Assembly (NCBI RefSeq): GCF_029854155.1
Contig: NZ_CP122958.1
Coordinates: forward strand, 256,001 to 320,000
Direction: 5' to 3'
Length of the DNA: 64,000 nucleotides
From: Methanonatronarchaeum sp. AMET-Sl
Lineage (GTDB): Archaea > Halobacteriota > Methanonatronarchaeia > Methanonatronarchaeales > Methanonatronarchaeaceae
Shown: in pieces, positions 1 to 8,325 of the stretch
Numbering within the stretch: position 1 is the first letter of the stretch
Layout of the letters: every line of letters starts with the position of its first letter
Notes under the pieces: model-generated
What the model was told of the DNA's origin: nothing
What the model saw: only the letters and a program-made list of their open reading frames with translations
The model's database searches: none
Position numbers and translations under genes: made by a program

Positions 1-140
1 TTTATACTAAAGTTTCGTAGCACCCGTTTGAAAGTCAATAACTACTCCACTAAAGGAGTTTCGAGTAAATAATTCAGGCTTTAACCCAAAAACTCCTCAG
101 CGGACTAAAAGAACAGCCCCACTGGGTGTTTTGGTTTAGT

Positions 141-760
141 ATGGAGAGAAAAAATATACCTACAACCCCAAGACATGGGAAACAACGAAAGCATATGACC
201 TATATACATGGAGAGGATTTCAAGAAAGCCATAGAAACCTTTAAAGAATATGATGTTTCGGGCATTGAATATATGTTAAATAGTTTAGGGTATTATGTAT
301 AAGTTGACCTTGACAATGTGGTTCCGGACGGAGAGGTGATCAAGGAAGCCCAGGAAATAATAAAGAAATTAAACAGCTACACTAAATTTATTCTCTAAGT
401 AAATGGTTTTCACGTTATTGTTCGGGGAAAAAAGAAACGGATTGAGCGAGAACAGCCTTAAAGAATAACCCCAATTGTGAAATAGAAATATACGATAGAC
501 AAACTGAGCCTAATCAGATAATTGATAGATATTTCAGAAGAAAACGACACCAAGGTCAAGCAAAAGGCTAAAAACGCTAGCGAGCATCACCGCAATGAAC
601 TACACTAAAAAGCATTGAAAGAAACTAAATTTAAGGAATTATATAATGACGACATATCTAGTCATCCGAGTCAGATTGAGGCCGACCTTGCGTTGATGAG
701 TAAGATTGCTTTCTATCCATAGAAATATCCGAGTAAAATTGAGAGATGATTTTTCCATGC
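141..760 (+). pseudogene. Decayed phage/plasmid-type primase-polymerase
   Basis: Translating in shifting frames gives a recognisable bifunctional primase/polymerase N-terminal region interrupted by stops and frameshifts. In order: YNPKTW followed by a W-R-G-F-Q-E segment (about 160-230), then KKAIETFKEYDVSGIEYML (about 222-279), VDLDNVV (303-323), NGFHVIVRGKK (about 403-435), EIEIYDR (about 480-500) and SQIEADLALMSKIAFYP (about 671-720). These match the usual family order: P-x-T-G-x region, VDLDD metal site, SGxGxHxxxxG, VEIYD and the SEADLAL box. At least four stop codons and one frame change break it, so it cannot encode an active enzyme. Such primases belong to integrated viruses and plasmids, so this is probably the remains of one. 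Family assignment is by motif order only. Confidence 0.72.
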
Positions 761-769
761 TTCTCCCCT

Positions 770-1124
770 ATCGACATTCATAAATATAGCACCACCGAAT
801 ACAGATATTTATATCCACCTAAACCATTTCCAACAAAATCTCTAAAAATCAGATAATAAAACAGAAGAACCTACAACAACCTTTCGTCCATTTATCTCTA
901 TTTCATTTCAGTCTTCAATATTCTTAATAACAATCTCATCTAGACCTTTATCAGATATTAAAAGATTTGAACCATTCCCTAAAATTCTATAATCATAATT
1001 CTTCTGATTAAATTCTATTAGTAATTCTACTAATTATGCTCTTTTTTTGAATTAGGATATCTGCACGACTCCCACCTATCTTCAGAGTAGTATGCTTTGA
1101 AAGAGGTTCAACCTTATCTTTCAT
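770..1124 (-). pseudogene. murB: Decayed MurB (UDP-N-acetylenolpyruvoylglucosamine reductase)
   Basis: Reading leftward from an ATG at 1124 gives PLSKHTTLKIGGSRADI, the FAD-binding N-terminus of MurB. After a frameshift comes YRILGNGSNLLISDKGLD, the diagnostic LGxGSNLLxxDxG box, then EIVIKNIED, a stop, and INGRKVVVGSSVLLSDF. A further shift gives NGLGGYKYLYS and a GGAIFMN-like piece, the E-F-L-x-G-I-P-G-x-x-G-G-A region with a small deletion. Only the first third of a normal MurB (about 300 residues) is present. MurB is an enzyme of bacterial peptidoglycan synthesis and is not part of known archaeal pseudomurein synthesis, so acquisition from bacteria followed by decay is the simplest reading. 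It converges with the decayed primase. Confidence 0.78.
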
Positions 1125-1225
1125 AATTTTAACCCATAACTATTGTATTATTTCATAAATCAACTATCTTAGTCGATTCTAACTTGAGAGCCACACTAAG
1201 TTTAAAGTTTAACACATTAGTTGTT

Positions 1226-2647
1226 TTAAATCTGTAAGACTTTTTTTGTGATTTTTAATAGTTTTCTTCTGATTTTCGGGCTTATTGTTAGCAATGTGGA
1301 TAGGTAGATGATTGTTCCTAAGATTATGTATGCGATAGTTTGTGTGATTGTTAGTGGTTCTGTATATTGTAGTGGTATGTATATAGTGATAGCCATTATT
1401 ATTGCTGAAGTAAATTCTTTTGTAATTTCTTTTGTGGGGATTTTTATATTGATTAGGTTTGATAGATATCGGTAGGACATGGTTAATGCTATACCTAGTG
1501 ATAATACAGTTGCTATTGCAGCTCCGACCCATCCGATCATATATATAAGTATGAAGTTTGCTGATACATTTAAAAATATAAATACAGCGTATACGTTGAA
1601 AGATAGGTCAGGTCTATCTAATCCGTTGATCACCTTTGTCATAACTGCGTTGAAACTACCCAGTAATTTTCCAACTATTAAAATTGTTAATATTATATAT
1701 CCTATTACAAATTCTTCGCCAAAAATCTTTAAAACACCTTCTCCAATTAAAATTGCTCCAAAAATACCTGGAAACGCAAATATAGGTATATAAATTAATG
1801 ATTCCGTTATCAAGCTTTCTATTCTACTTATTTCTCCATTTGAAGCTAAATAACTAATGTTTGGGAATAAAACTGAAGAAATAGCTCTTGAAACATAGAA
1901 AAACACGCTTGCAATCATCCAAGCAATTTCATATATCCCAATATACATGGGCGATACAAACAAACCTAAAACCAAAACATCAGTCTTGGAATATACCCTT
2001 GTTTTAACCGACCCAAGCCAACTATATTTAGCAAAATCGTATATACCCTTATAATGGCGTCTAGAAGGCTTTTTAAGCTTTATAGACAACAATATTGCTC
2101 CAACAACCAAACCGGCTAAATAACCAAACAAATAACCCAAACCAAGGCCTACAGCACCTAAACCCAAACCAAGCAAAACAACCCAAACAAAAACTCTAAC
2201 AGCCGACTGAACCAGACCAAGAGAATAACCTGTAGCTACTCTTCTCTCACCTTTTAATCCATGTTTAATTGGTTTTTTAAGAACTATAAAAAGAGTGGCT
2301 GGAAATATAAGATAATAAAGAATTTCACTACCAATATAAGAGATAAATTGATTTCTAAACGCAACCAAAATAACGCATAAAAAAATGTATAAAACAAGAT
2401 TTATAGAGAAACCTGCAGCTAAAAACTCCCCTTGCTCTCTATCCTCACTAACCCTCTTAGTAACAGCACTACCAATCCCAAAAGTAGTAAATAAAGTTAA
2501 AAAAGAAACAACAGCAGTAAACAAATAATAAATACCTAAAGCCTCAGCACCAGCAACTCTAGCGGCATAAGTAACACCTAAAAAACCAATTACCGCCACA
2601 CCTATTTTAGCTAAAAAAACCCCAATAGAAGACTTAGAAATACTCAC
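1226..2647 (-). CDS. Oligosaccharide flippase (Wzx/RfbX-like, MATE/MOP superfamily)
   Basis: A polytopic membrane protein of 473 residues with about 12-14 hydrophobic segments. It begins SISKSSIGVFLAKIGVAVIGF, the typical opening of polysaccharide biosynthesis (RfbX/Wzx) flippases, and keeps the AARVAGAEALGIYYL segment of the family near residue 30. It would move lipid-linked glycans across the membrane for S-layer or exopolysaccharide assembly. I chose a GTG start at 2647 because AGGTGG lies just upstream; the frame stays open 9 codons further. The C-terminal 70 residues are T/K/I-rich and A/C-rich in codons, unlike the G/T-rich start. Decayed accessory genes lie on its 3' side and glycan-precursor genes follow a few kb to the right. 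Confidence 0.85.
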   Translation of the reverse strand: MSISKSSIGVFLAKIGVAVIGFLGVTYAARVAGAEALGIYYLFTAVVSFLTLFTTFGIGSAVTKRVSEDREQGEFLAAGFSINLVLYIFLCVILVAFRNQFISYIGSEILYYLIFPATLFIVLKKPIKHGLKGERRVATGYSLGLVQSAVRVFVWVVLLGLGLGAVGLGLGYLFGYLAGLVVGAILLSIKLKKPSRRHYKGIYDFAKYSWLGSVKTRVYSKTDVLVLGLFVSPMYIGIYEIAWMIASVFFYVSRAISSVLFPNISYLASNGEISRIESLITESLIYIPIFAFPGIFGAILIGEGVLKIFGEEFVIGYIILTILIVGKLLGSFNAVMTKVINGLDRPDLSFNVYAVFIFLNVSANFILIYMIGWVGAAIATVLSLGIALTMSYRYLSNLINIKIPTKEITKEFTSAIIMAITIYIPLQYTEPLTITQTIAYIILGTIIYLSTLLTISPKIRRKLLKITKKVLQI

Positions 2648-3129
2648 TATAAACCACCTTAACCCAACAAACAAAACCTACCCATCACGATCGAACAAAC
2701 ATCAAACATGTACAGACCAACCACAATCATTCTGTTTCCAGTTTAATTAAATCTAAATCAACTAAAAACCTCTTTAAAAAACAAAGACAACATATACCAA
2801 AAAAACCATACAAAAAAATAACCAAAAAAAAAGATTAAAAAAAGCAAAAAACAGTTAAAATATTTAAATATACATCAAACATATAAACCTCAATAAATGT
2901 ATTCATAACTGTAAAATTAATAAAAAAGCTATAAATAACATTATGCTAAAAAGGCATTATATCGTATTTTTAAAATTTTTCAAAACATATTTAAAAAATG
3001 TTCATCGTTATAAAAAGTTATTAATTCGTTAAGTTATAGATGATACTTTGTATATTTATTCTTTTATTTTTAAAGAGTTGTATAGGGATTTTATTTTTAT
3101 AATTTTCTTTATTTTTACGCTAGTTTTTT
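2648..3129. other. AT-rich intergenic region
   Basis: About 480 bases with no supported gene. The part next to the flippase is A/C-rich on the plus strand, and 2980-3120 is T-rich downstream of the stop codon at 3130. No clear hairpin terminator or repeat was seen. Confidence 0.5.
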
Positions 3130-4026
3130 CTATCCATTTTCAAAGTCTTTCTTAATGTCATTCATATCAGGATGTTTAATTATTTGTTTCCGTTCGTTAA
3201 AATCCATATCTTTATATCTTTCCCGGAGTTCCTGCCATTTTTTATGCCGTACAAAAATACGTACAGGAACTTCTTCAAGCCCCAACAATTTAACTATAAA
3301 TAAACGATGCCGGCCATCATCAAGGATGAATTTGCCATCTCGCCCAATATTAACTAAAATCTCCCCAGTTTGGGGGGCAACATTAAAATCAGTTAAAGGA
3401 TAGTTATTATCTGAATTTCCAGTTCTAAGTTCTTCCTGCGTCTTATACCCTTTTGTTTTTATTTCATGGAAAAGCCGATCATATTCTTCAAACCTGTTGA
3501 GGAACTTCTCTTTAGTTCCATAATTAGAATGTGATTTTGGAGTATTCTTCACTTTTTCAATCCATATTTTATAATACTTGGTTTTCTCCCAAGATTTTCC
3601 ATCAATAAAGTGTTCTTTAAATGATTGGTATACTACATGTTTTTGAATTGGAGCTAATTTTCTGTTGTCTTTTGAAGCTGTCTTTTTAACTTGAAGCGAA
3701 GAGGCTTTAGTTTCATTCACATCCCATTGACCGGGTATGATGTAGGAGTATCTATCTAGGTAATGAGTTCCGAATCTAGGATATAGAATATATTTGATTT
3801 TTTCTGGGTTTATATATATGATTTTATATGGATCTGTATAAGAATTTGATTTTTTGTATTTAAGCCAATTGTAATAGTAATTTTTTAGCGACCGAGGATA
3901 CTTCCTAAATCTGAGTATGTATCTATATAGGGATCTTGAGGCTTCAATAAATCCTTTTTGTTGATTTATTTCTTTTAATCTCTTTATTTTTCTCTTATTC
4001 CGTTTCTTGATTTCATCCATATTCAT
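3130..4026 (-). CDS. ParB/sulfiredoxin-fold-like protein, copy 1
   Basis: A protein of 298 residues with a basic, aromatic N-terminus (KKRNKRKIKRLKEINQQKG, then many Tyr and Arg to about residue 60). The C-terminal 100 residues contain EILVNIGRDGKFILDDGRHRLF followed by LGLEEVPVRIFVRHKKW. That layout, a G-R-x-G strand, then D-G-x-H-R, then an I/V-P-V strand, resembles the ParB/Srx fold, in which the D-G-x-H-R stretch lines a nucleotide or DNA-binding pocket. Similar archaeal proteins occur in glycan islands with no assigned function. The next gene (4076-4879) is a paralogue, and their last 35 codons are almost identical at DNA level. Fold by motif; function unknown. Confidence 0.6.
   Translation of the reverse strand: MNMDEIKKRNKRKIKRLKEINQQKGFIEASRSLYRYILRFRKYPRSLKNYYYNWLKYKKSNSYTDPYKIIYINPEKIKYILYPRFGTHYLDRYSYIIPGQWDVNETKASSLQVKKTASKDNRKLAPIQKHVVYQSFKEHFIDGKSWEKTKYYKIWIEKVKNTPKSHSNYGTKEKFLNRFEEYDRLFHEIKTKGYKTQEELRTGNSDNNYPLTDFNVAPQTGEILVNIGRDGKFILDDGRHRLFIVKLLGLEEVPVRIFVRHKKWQELRERYKDMDFNERKQIIKHPDMNDIKKDFENG
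3131..3245. repeat. 115-bp direct repeat, copy A (3' end of ParB-like copy 1)
   Basis: This stretch is nearly identical to 4065-4179, with only a few mismatches close to the stop codon. It encodes the shared C-terminal tail KKWQELRERYKDMDF and onwards. Upstream the two genes diverge strongly, so the ends were duplicated or homogenised recently. Confidence 0.9.
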
Positions 4027-4064
4027 TTAAACAACAAATATTGATTGTGTTTATTTTTATTTTT

Positions 4065-4179
4065 TATCCATTTCCTTAGTCTTTCTTAATGTCATTCATA
4101 TCGGAATGTTTAATTATTTGTTTCCGTTCGTTAAAATCCATATCTTTATATCTTTCCCGGAGTTCCTGCCATTTTTTAT
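4065..4179. repeat. 115-bp direct repeat, copy B (3' end of ParB-like copy 2)
   Basis: Second copy of the repeat at 3131-3245. It ends sharply at the codons after KKWQ where the paralogues diverge (KKW preceded by RH in copy 1 and RD in copy 2). Confidence 0.9.
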
Positions 4180-4879
4180 CTCGGACATAAACATTTACAG
4201 GTATTCTATCTAAATTCAAGATTCTAGCTATTCTTAATCTATGATTTCCTTCACCTCTATGTATTAGATTACCACCTCTACCGATAGAAATTGTGACCTC
4301 CTTTGAAACTGGATTTAGGTGGTTACCTTTCTTTCCTTCTTCTATCAGCTCTTTTTGAGTTTTATATCCTTCAGATTTTATTTTTTTATAAAGTTCTTCA
4401 TAATCCTCAAGTTTCTTCATTAAGTTTTCTTCAGTCCCATATCTAACTCCAGGCCTCGGTCCTTTCCTTTCAATTCTATTGATTTTTAATTTATAGAGAG
4501 GTGTTTCTTCCCAAGGAATATCCTCCTCAAAATACATTTTAAGAGACTTCGTGGTTACTGAATCCAATATATGTTCCGTTTCTTTATCCCAATCTCCATC
4601 AAAAACATAACAATAATCTTTAGATAATGTAATATTCCAAAAAACAGCAGGATTCACAGATAGTTTTTCACCTACTTTATTAGAATCAACCCAAACCAAT
4701 CTATTAGGATTGGGTAAAGACCGATTTTTATCATTATAATACTTTAATTTACCAAAAAATCTACCCAATAAACCATCTTTAAGGAATTTCCTATATTTAA
4801 AGTATAGAGCCTTAACTCCCTGACTATTGTAAACAGATAAAAACCTATTATATAAGTATGACAAAAATTTAAACGTCAT
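4076..4879 (-). CDS. ParB/sulfiredoxin-fold-like protein, copy 2
   Basis: Paralogue of the neighbouring 3130-4026 gene, 267 residues. The C-terminal domain reads VTISIGRGGNLIHRGEGNHRLR, then LNLDRIPVNVYVRDKKW. The D-G-R-H-R of copy 1 is here G-E-G-N-H-R, so the acidic residue before the H-R pair differs and the two copies may not bind the same ligand. Mid-protein there is a shared segment around YGTEENLMKKLEDYEELY (YGTKEKFLNRFEEYDRLF in copy 1). The ATG at 4879 has GGTGGTGG immediately upstream; an upstream TTG/GTG run is less likely. The two genes are 50 bases apart and probably co-transcribed. Function unknown. Confidence 0.58.
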   Translation of the reverse strand: MTFKFLSYLYNRFLSVYNSQGVKALYFKYRKFLKDGLLGRFFGKLKYYNDKNRSLPNPNRLVWVDSNKVGEKLSVNPAVFWNITLSKDYCYVFDGDWDKETEHILDSVTTKSLKMYFEEDIPWEETPLYKLKINRIERKGPRPGVRYGTEENLMKKLEDYEELYKKIKSEGYKTQKELIEEGKKGNHLNPVSKEVTISIGRGGNLIHRGEGNHRLRIARILNLDRIPVNVYVRDKKWQELRERYKDMDFNERKQIIKHSDMNDIKKD

Positions 4880-4995
4880 TCCATCCACCACCAATACCGA
4901 TATAACTCTCCGGAAACTCGAAATAAAATAATCTAAAAATACTTCTCATATTGTTAATCACTTCTTTCAGTTAATTATTTCCTGTTCTTTTCTAT

Positions 4996-5199
4996 CTATC
5001 TAAATAATTGGAGTGTCCCTATGTCGAATCTTGTTCCTTTGACCCACATTCCCTTTGCATTGTTGTTTTTCCTCATTAGTTTTATCACATCTGTACACCA
5101 GAGTTCATAATCCTTCCCTGACTTAACCTTCTCAATATACTTGAATATCCTTGAATCCAGTATCATTAGTCCAGTTATATTCAGCCAATCAACATCTCT
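4996..5199 (-). pseudogene. 3' fragment of a sugar-phosphate nucleotidyltransferase
   Basis: The minus-strand frame reads WLNITGLMILDSRIFKYIE, then GKDYELWCTDVIKLMRKNN and GTRFDIGTL. This matches the last third of the intact nucleotidyltransferase at 13542-14300 (WLNIAGLMILDQEIFRYIE, GKDNELWLTDAIEQMRKDN, GTRFDIGTF) both in protein and closely in DNA. The N-terminal catalytic part with the AAGRGTRLRP loop is absent, so this is a truncated relic. Either the intact gene was partly duplicated or a second glycan locus was deleted here. Confidence 0.8.
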
Positions 5200-5428
5200 T
5201 AATCAAAAATATTATTTCCCTGTCAACATACTTTGTCATCAATCAGTTTTTTAATACTTTATTTATATTCTTTGAAATCATAACTAAAAAGAAAAAACTC
5301 ACCTATTTAATAGAAATATCCACCTTAGGTATATTCGTTTTTATTTATATGCAGAAAAATTATATTTATCTCTCTATTATTTCATTGAAAGCGTTCTCAA
5401 TAATAGATAATTAGAGGTTTTCTTAAAG

Positions 5429-6241
5429 ATGAATGAGAGGTTATCGGATAATAGGATAGCGGTGGTGCCTGCAGCTATTATAGTTATTGCTGAGGTGTTT
5501 TTTTATCTGGAGCAGCCTATTCCGACTTTCGCTATTCATGGAGTCAACCTCTTACTCTGTATTTTGTTACCTGTTTTTTTGCCTATCCGGCCATATTTAT
5601 TACCGGCTTTCTCGCTTCTATCGGTTTTGCGGATGCTTAATGTTGGTATGCCTGAATTTTTTAGTTTAACCCTTTACTGGCTTCCCTTAATCTATGGGCC
5701 TTTAATTCCTGCAGCCTACATAACACTAAAAAAAGATGAAGTCTATAGAAAACGAATAGACTCCTTGAAGGGTAGAGTTAAGAGTTCTTTTGTTAGTAGG
5801 TTTGATGAGTTGGGGGTTGAGTGGAGTTGGTATTATCTTCCTCTCGGCATCCTTATCAGCATTCCATTAGCCGTTTCAGAATACTTGGTTTTAAGGCCGG
5901 ATATGATGGTTCCAGAGCTAACCCCCCTATATCTACTGTCTTTGTTGTTGGTGATGGTGTTGTTTGTCGGGTTTGTTGAGGAGGTTGTTTTCCGGTCGAT
6001 ACTTCAGACCAGGTTGCAAAACAACTTTGGAGACTGGGCAGGGATAGTAACGGCGTCTATCTTTTTCGGTATCTTACACTCAGGATACTCCTCAATGGAA
6101 TACGTTTTTTTCGTGTTTCTTATTGGTATGTTTCTGGGATATCTATTTCATAAAACAAGGAGTGTGGCGTTTGTAACGATTATACACGGATTCCTGAACT
6201 TCTTCTTATTCTCGGTACTAGCCGCAAACATCATAATCTAA
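5429..6241 (+). CDS. CPBP-family intramembrane metalloprotease (Rce1/Abi-like)
   Basis: A 270-residue membrane protein with about eight hydrophobic segments. The CPBP signature is complete in the second half: GFVEEVVFRS (EExxxR, about residue 188), IFFGILHSGY (FxxxH, about 212) and IIHGFLNFF (HxxxN, about 255). In this family the two glutamates and two histidines form the membrane-embedded metalloprotease site. Substrates in archaea are unknown; relatives act in prenyl-protein processing or in self-immunity to peptides. The ATG at 5429 follows a GAGG-containing stretch. A second CPBP protein is at 40356-41216. Confidence 0.88.
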   Translation: MNERLSDNRIAVVPAAIIVIAEVFFYLEQPIPTFAIHGVNLLLCILLPVFLPIRPYLLPAFSLLSVLRMLNVGMPEFFSLTLYWLPLIYGPLIPAAYITLKKDEVYRKRIDSLKGRVKSSFVSRFDELGVEWSWYYLPLGILISIPLAVSEYLVLRPDMMVPELTPLYLLSLLLVMVLFVGFVEEVVFRSILQTRLQNNFGDWAGIVTASIFFGILHSGYSSMEYVFFVFLIGMFLGYLFHKTRSVAFVTIIHGFLNFFLFSVLAANIII

Positions 6242-6254
6242 TTTGTAAGGAAAA

Positions 6255-6264
6255 GCTTTATAAA
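6255..6264 (+). promoter_or_regulatory. TATA box for the small membrane protein gene
   Basis: GCTTTATAAAT with purines upstream resembles a BRE/TATA element. It lies about 30 bases before the ATG at 6292, consistent with a very short leader. Confidence 0.6.
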
Positions 6265-6291
6265 TGAAAAGCGGTGAATTATTAGGTAACT

Positions 6292-6519
6292 ATGATACTC
6301 AGTATAATCACGACCACCACAACAAGCTCTACAGCAATAGCAGCAGGAATGGGAGTCTTGGTCGCAGCATTCTTAATAGCTTTAGTTTCATCAAAAGAAG
6401 TGCTATCAGCAACATCTATAGAAACAAACGACGTCAAAAACATGATGAACTCAACATTAATTCCATTGGTCTTCGCTTTCTTCGCAGTAGTTCTATATCA
6501 AGCAATATCCTTCCTGTAA
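6292..6519 (+). CDS. Small two-TM membrane protein
   Basis: A 75-residue protein with two predicted membrane segments: about residues 14-33 (AAGMGVLVAAFLIALV) and 54-73 (STLIPLVFAFFAVVLYQAI), joined by a polar loop with VLSATSIETNDVK. The N-terminus is a Thr/Ser-rich stretch. It has its own TATA box and a stem-loop with a T-run downstream, so it is a monocistronic unit and probably really expressed. I do not recognise a family and give no function. Confidence 0.6.
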   Translation: MILSIITTTTTSSTAIAAGMGVLVAAFLIALVSSKEVLSATSIETNDVKNMMNSTLIPLVFAFFAVVLYQAISFL

Positions 6520-6522
6520 AAA

Positions 6523-6556
6523 TCCCTCAAAAGAGGGATAAATCCCTAACTTTTTT
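6523..6556 (+). terminator. Stem-loop terminator after the small membrane protein
   Basis: TCCCTC-AAAA-GAGGGA forms a perfect six-pair stem 4 bases after the stop codon, followed about 15 bases later by ACTTTTTTC. Confidence 0.65.
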
Positions 6557-6686
6557 CTAACCCAACTTTCTAAACCTACATCCTAGGTAAGACTGAATTC
6601 TATCCCAAGTATAGGTGTGCCTCAATTTTTTCATAAAAACAGGTAGGTTTTAGAATAGTTAGGGGTTTGATTGGGGGGTTTGGTTT

Positions 6687-7880
6687 TTATTTGTCTTTTT
6701 TTATTGTTTGGTTGGGTTTTGTGGTTTGTTTGGTGTTTATTTTTGTGCCGCAGTTTATTGATGTGTGTATTCCTGTTTTAGCTTTGTCTCCAATTATTAC
6801 CCCTAGTTTTCGTCTTCCGGTGTCTTTTTTTTCTCCTTTAACGTTCATTTTTATGTTTTTTTCGTCGTGTCTTAGGTTTGCTGTTATGGTTCCTGCTCCA
6901 AGGTTACATCTGGCTCCTATGATGCTGTCTCCTACATATGATAGGTGGCCTATATCTGTTTTTGGTAGTATTATTGAGTTTTTGATTTCTACGGCGTTTC
7001 CGATTTTTACTTGAGGTTGTATTGTTGTGTGGGGTCGTATGTAGCAGTTGGGTCCGATTTCACAGTTTTTTCCTATGTGTGTGGGGCCTTCGATGTATGC
7101 CCCGCTTTTTATGGTGGTTCCTTCCTCAATTTTAACTTTGCCTTTTATTGTTGCACCCTCTTCAACAACTCCATTTATCTTCCTCTCTATTTCTTTTGAT
7201 TTTGTTTTGTTTGCTTTTAGAAGGTCCCAGGGACGTCCTACATCAATCCACTCCCCCTCTATCTCTGCACAACCCACATTTTCTTTTTCCATTAAGATTT
7301 CTATTGAGTCTGTGATCTCGTATTCTCCTCTACTGGATTCCTGTGTTTTATCGATTGCCTTGAAGATTTCTGGTGTAAACCTGTATATTCCGGTGTTTGC
7401 ATGGCCTTTTCTTTTTTCATCCGGTTTCTCATTAATCTCTCTTATGATTCCATTTTTTTGTTTTATTTCTCCATATCTACTGATATCTTCTACCTTTTTC
7501 ACTGCTATAACATTCTCAAAATCATTTTTTATTATTGGATATAGGTCTGCGGTGAGATGGAGATCGCCATTTAAGACCAAAAAATCCTGGTTTACCTTAT
7601 CTTCAACCGCTTTTATTGCATCTGCTGTTCCTCTGGGCTTATCCTGTTCAACATAGGATATATCCACTCCCAGTTCTTCTCCATCACCTAGCTCTTTCTT
7701 TATGGTTTCTTTTTTGTAGTTTACTATCAGTATGATCTCCTTGATTCCATGTTTTTTGAGTTTCTCTATTGTATGTTGGATAAGTGGTTTGCCCGCTACC
7801 GGTAGTACTACTTTTGACCTTGTGTCTGTGAGCGGTCTCATCCGTGTTCCTTTTCCTGCACTTAATATTACTGCTTTCAT
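6687..7880 (-). CDS. GlmU-like bifunctional sugar-1-P nucleotidyltransferase/acetyltransferase
   Basis: Residues 1-230 are a nucleotidyltransferase: SAGKGTRMRPLTDTRSK (nucleotide loop), EQDKPRGTADAI, VLNGDL (metal-binding Asp) and EINEKP. Residues 235-380 are a left-handed beta-helix of hexapeptide repeats (GATIKGKVKIEEG, AYIEGPTHIGKNCEIG), ending with LSYVGDSIIGARCNLGAG and GVIIGDKAKTGIH, features of the GlmU acetyltransferase. It would make GlcNAc-1-P from GlcN-1-P and then UDP-GlcNAc. The length (397) fits archaeal bifunctional enzymes. It lies in the glycan-precursor run with GlmS and a second GlmU-like gene (10129-11322) but is separated from GlmS by 445 bases. The specificity of the two paralogues is not resolved from sequence. 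Confidence 0.87.
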   Translation of the reverse strand: MKAVILSAGKGTRMRPLTDTRSKVVLPVAGKPLIQHTIEKLKKHGIKEIILIVNYKKETIKKELGDGEELGVDISYVEQDKPRGTADAIKAVEDKVNQDFLVLNGDLHLTADLYPIIKNDFENVIAVKKVEDISRYGEIKQKNGIIREINEKPDEKRKGHANTGIYRFTPEIFKAIDKTQESSRGEYEITDSIEILMEKENVGCAEIEGEWIDVGRPWDLLKANKTKSKEIERKINGVVEEGATIKGKVKIEEGTTIKSGAYIEGPTHIGKNCEIGPNCYIRPHTTIQPQVKIGNAVEIKNSIILPKTDIGHLSYVGDSIIGARCNLGAGTITANLRHDEKNIKMNVKGEKKDTGRRKLGVIIGDKAKTGIHTSINCGTKINTKQTTKPNQTIKKDK

Positions 7881-7966
7881 TCTATCCCCCTATTAAATTA
7901 AAAACCGCTCCCCCTCTTTAGAAGGAGATACAGTCTTGAAAGTTATTTTAATTGGTTTTTATTTAA

Positions 7967-8296
7967 TTTCACATCAACTTTTACATAACGGTAGTTCACG
8001 TCAAACCCTGTGAATAGGTTTCTGTCCAAATATTCAAAGCCAGACTCAAACCCACCAAGACCCTATAAAAAATAAAACCCAATCAACAAAACTGTAGGCC
8101 CAGGATAATCAGTGACAACCGATAAGTCCAGAATAATCGGTGAAAAAATCCAGAACTCCCCTACACCAATAACCCAAGGCCTTAACCGTAATTCACAGAG
8201 TAAAGGAGAACCATCAACAATATCAAACGTCGAGGCTTTACCAACATTTCCATCGGTAACAGCACTAATCTGCGGTACAGGGTTATGAAATACAAG
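7967..8296 (-). pseudogene. Broken reading frame between the GlmU-like gene and glmS
   Basis: The minus strand is open for about 110 codons apart from one stop, starting near LVFHNPVPQISAVTDG and continuing through ELRLRPWVIGVGEFWIF, then after the stop GLGGFESGFEYLDRNL. No start codon or ribosome site is evident, and it matches no family I know. The composition looks protein-like, so a decayed gene is possible; chance opening is the alternative. Confidence 0.3.
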
Positions 8297-8325
8297 GTTT
8301 TCTCTATTTTTTTAGGTTGGGTTTT

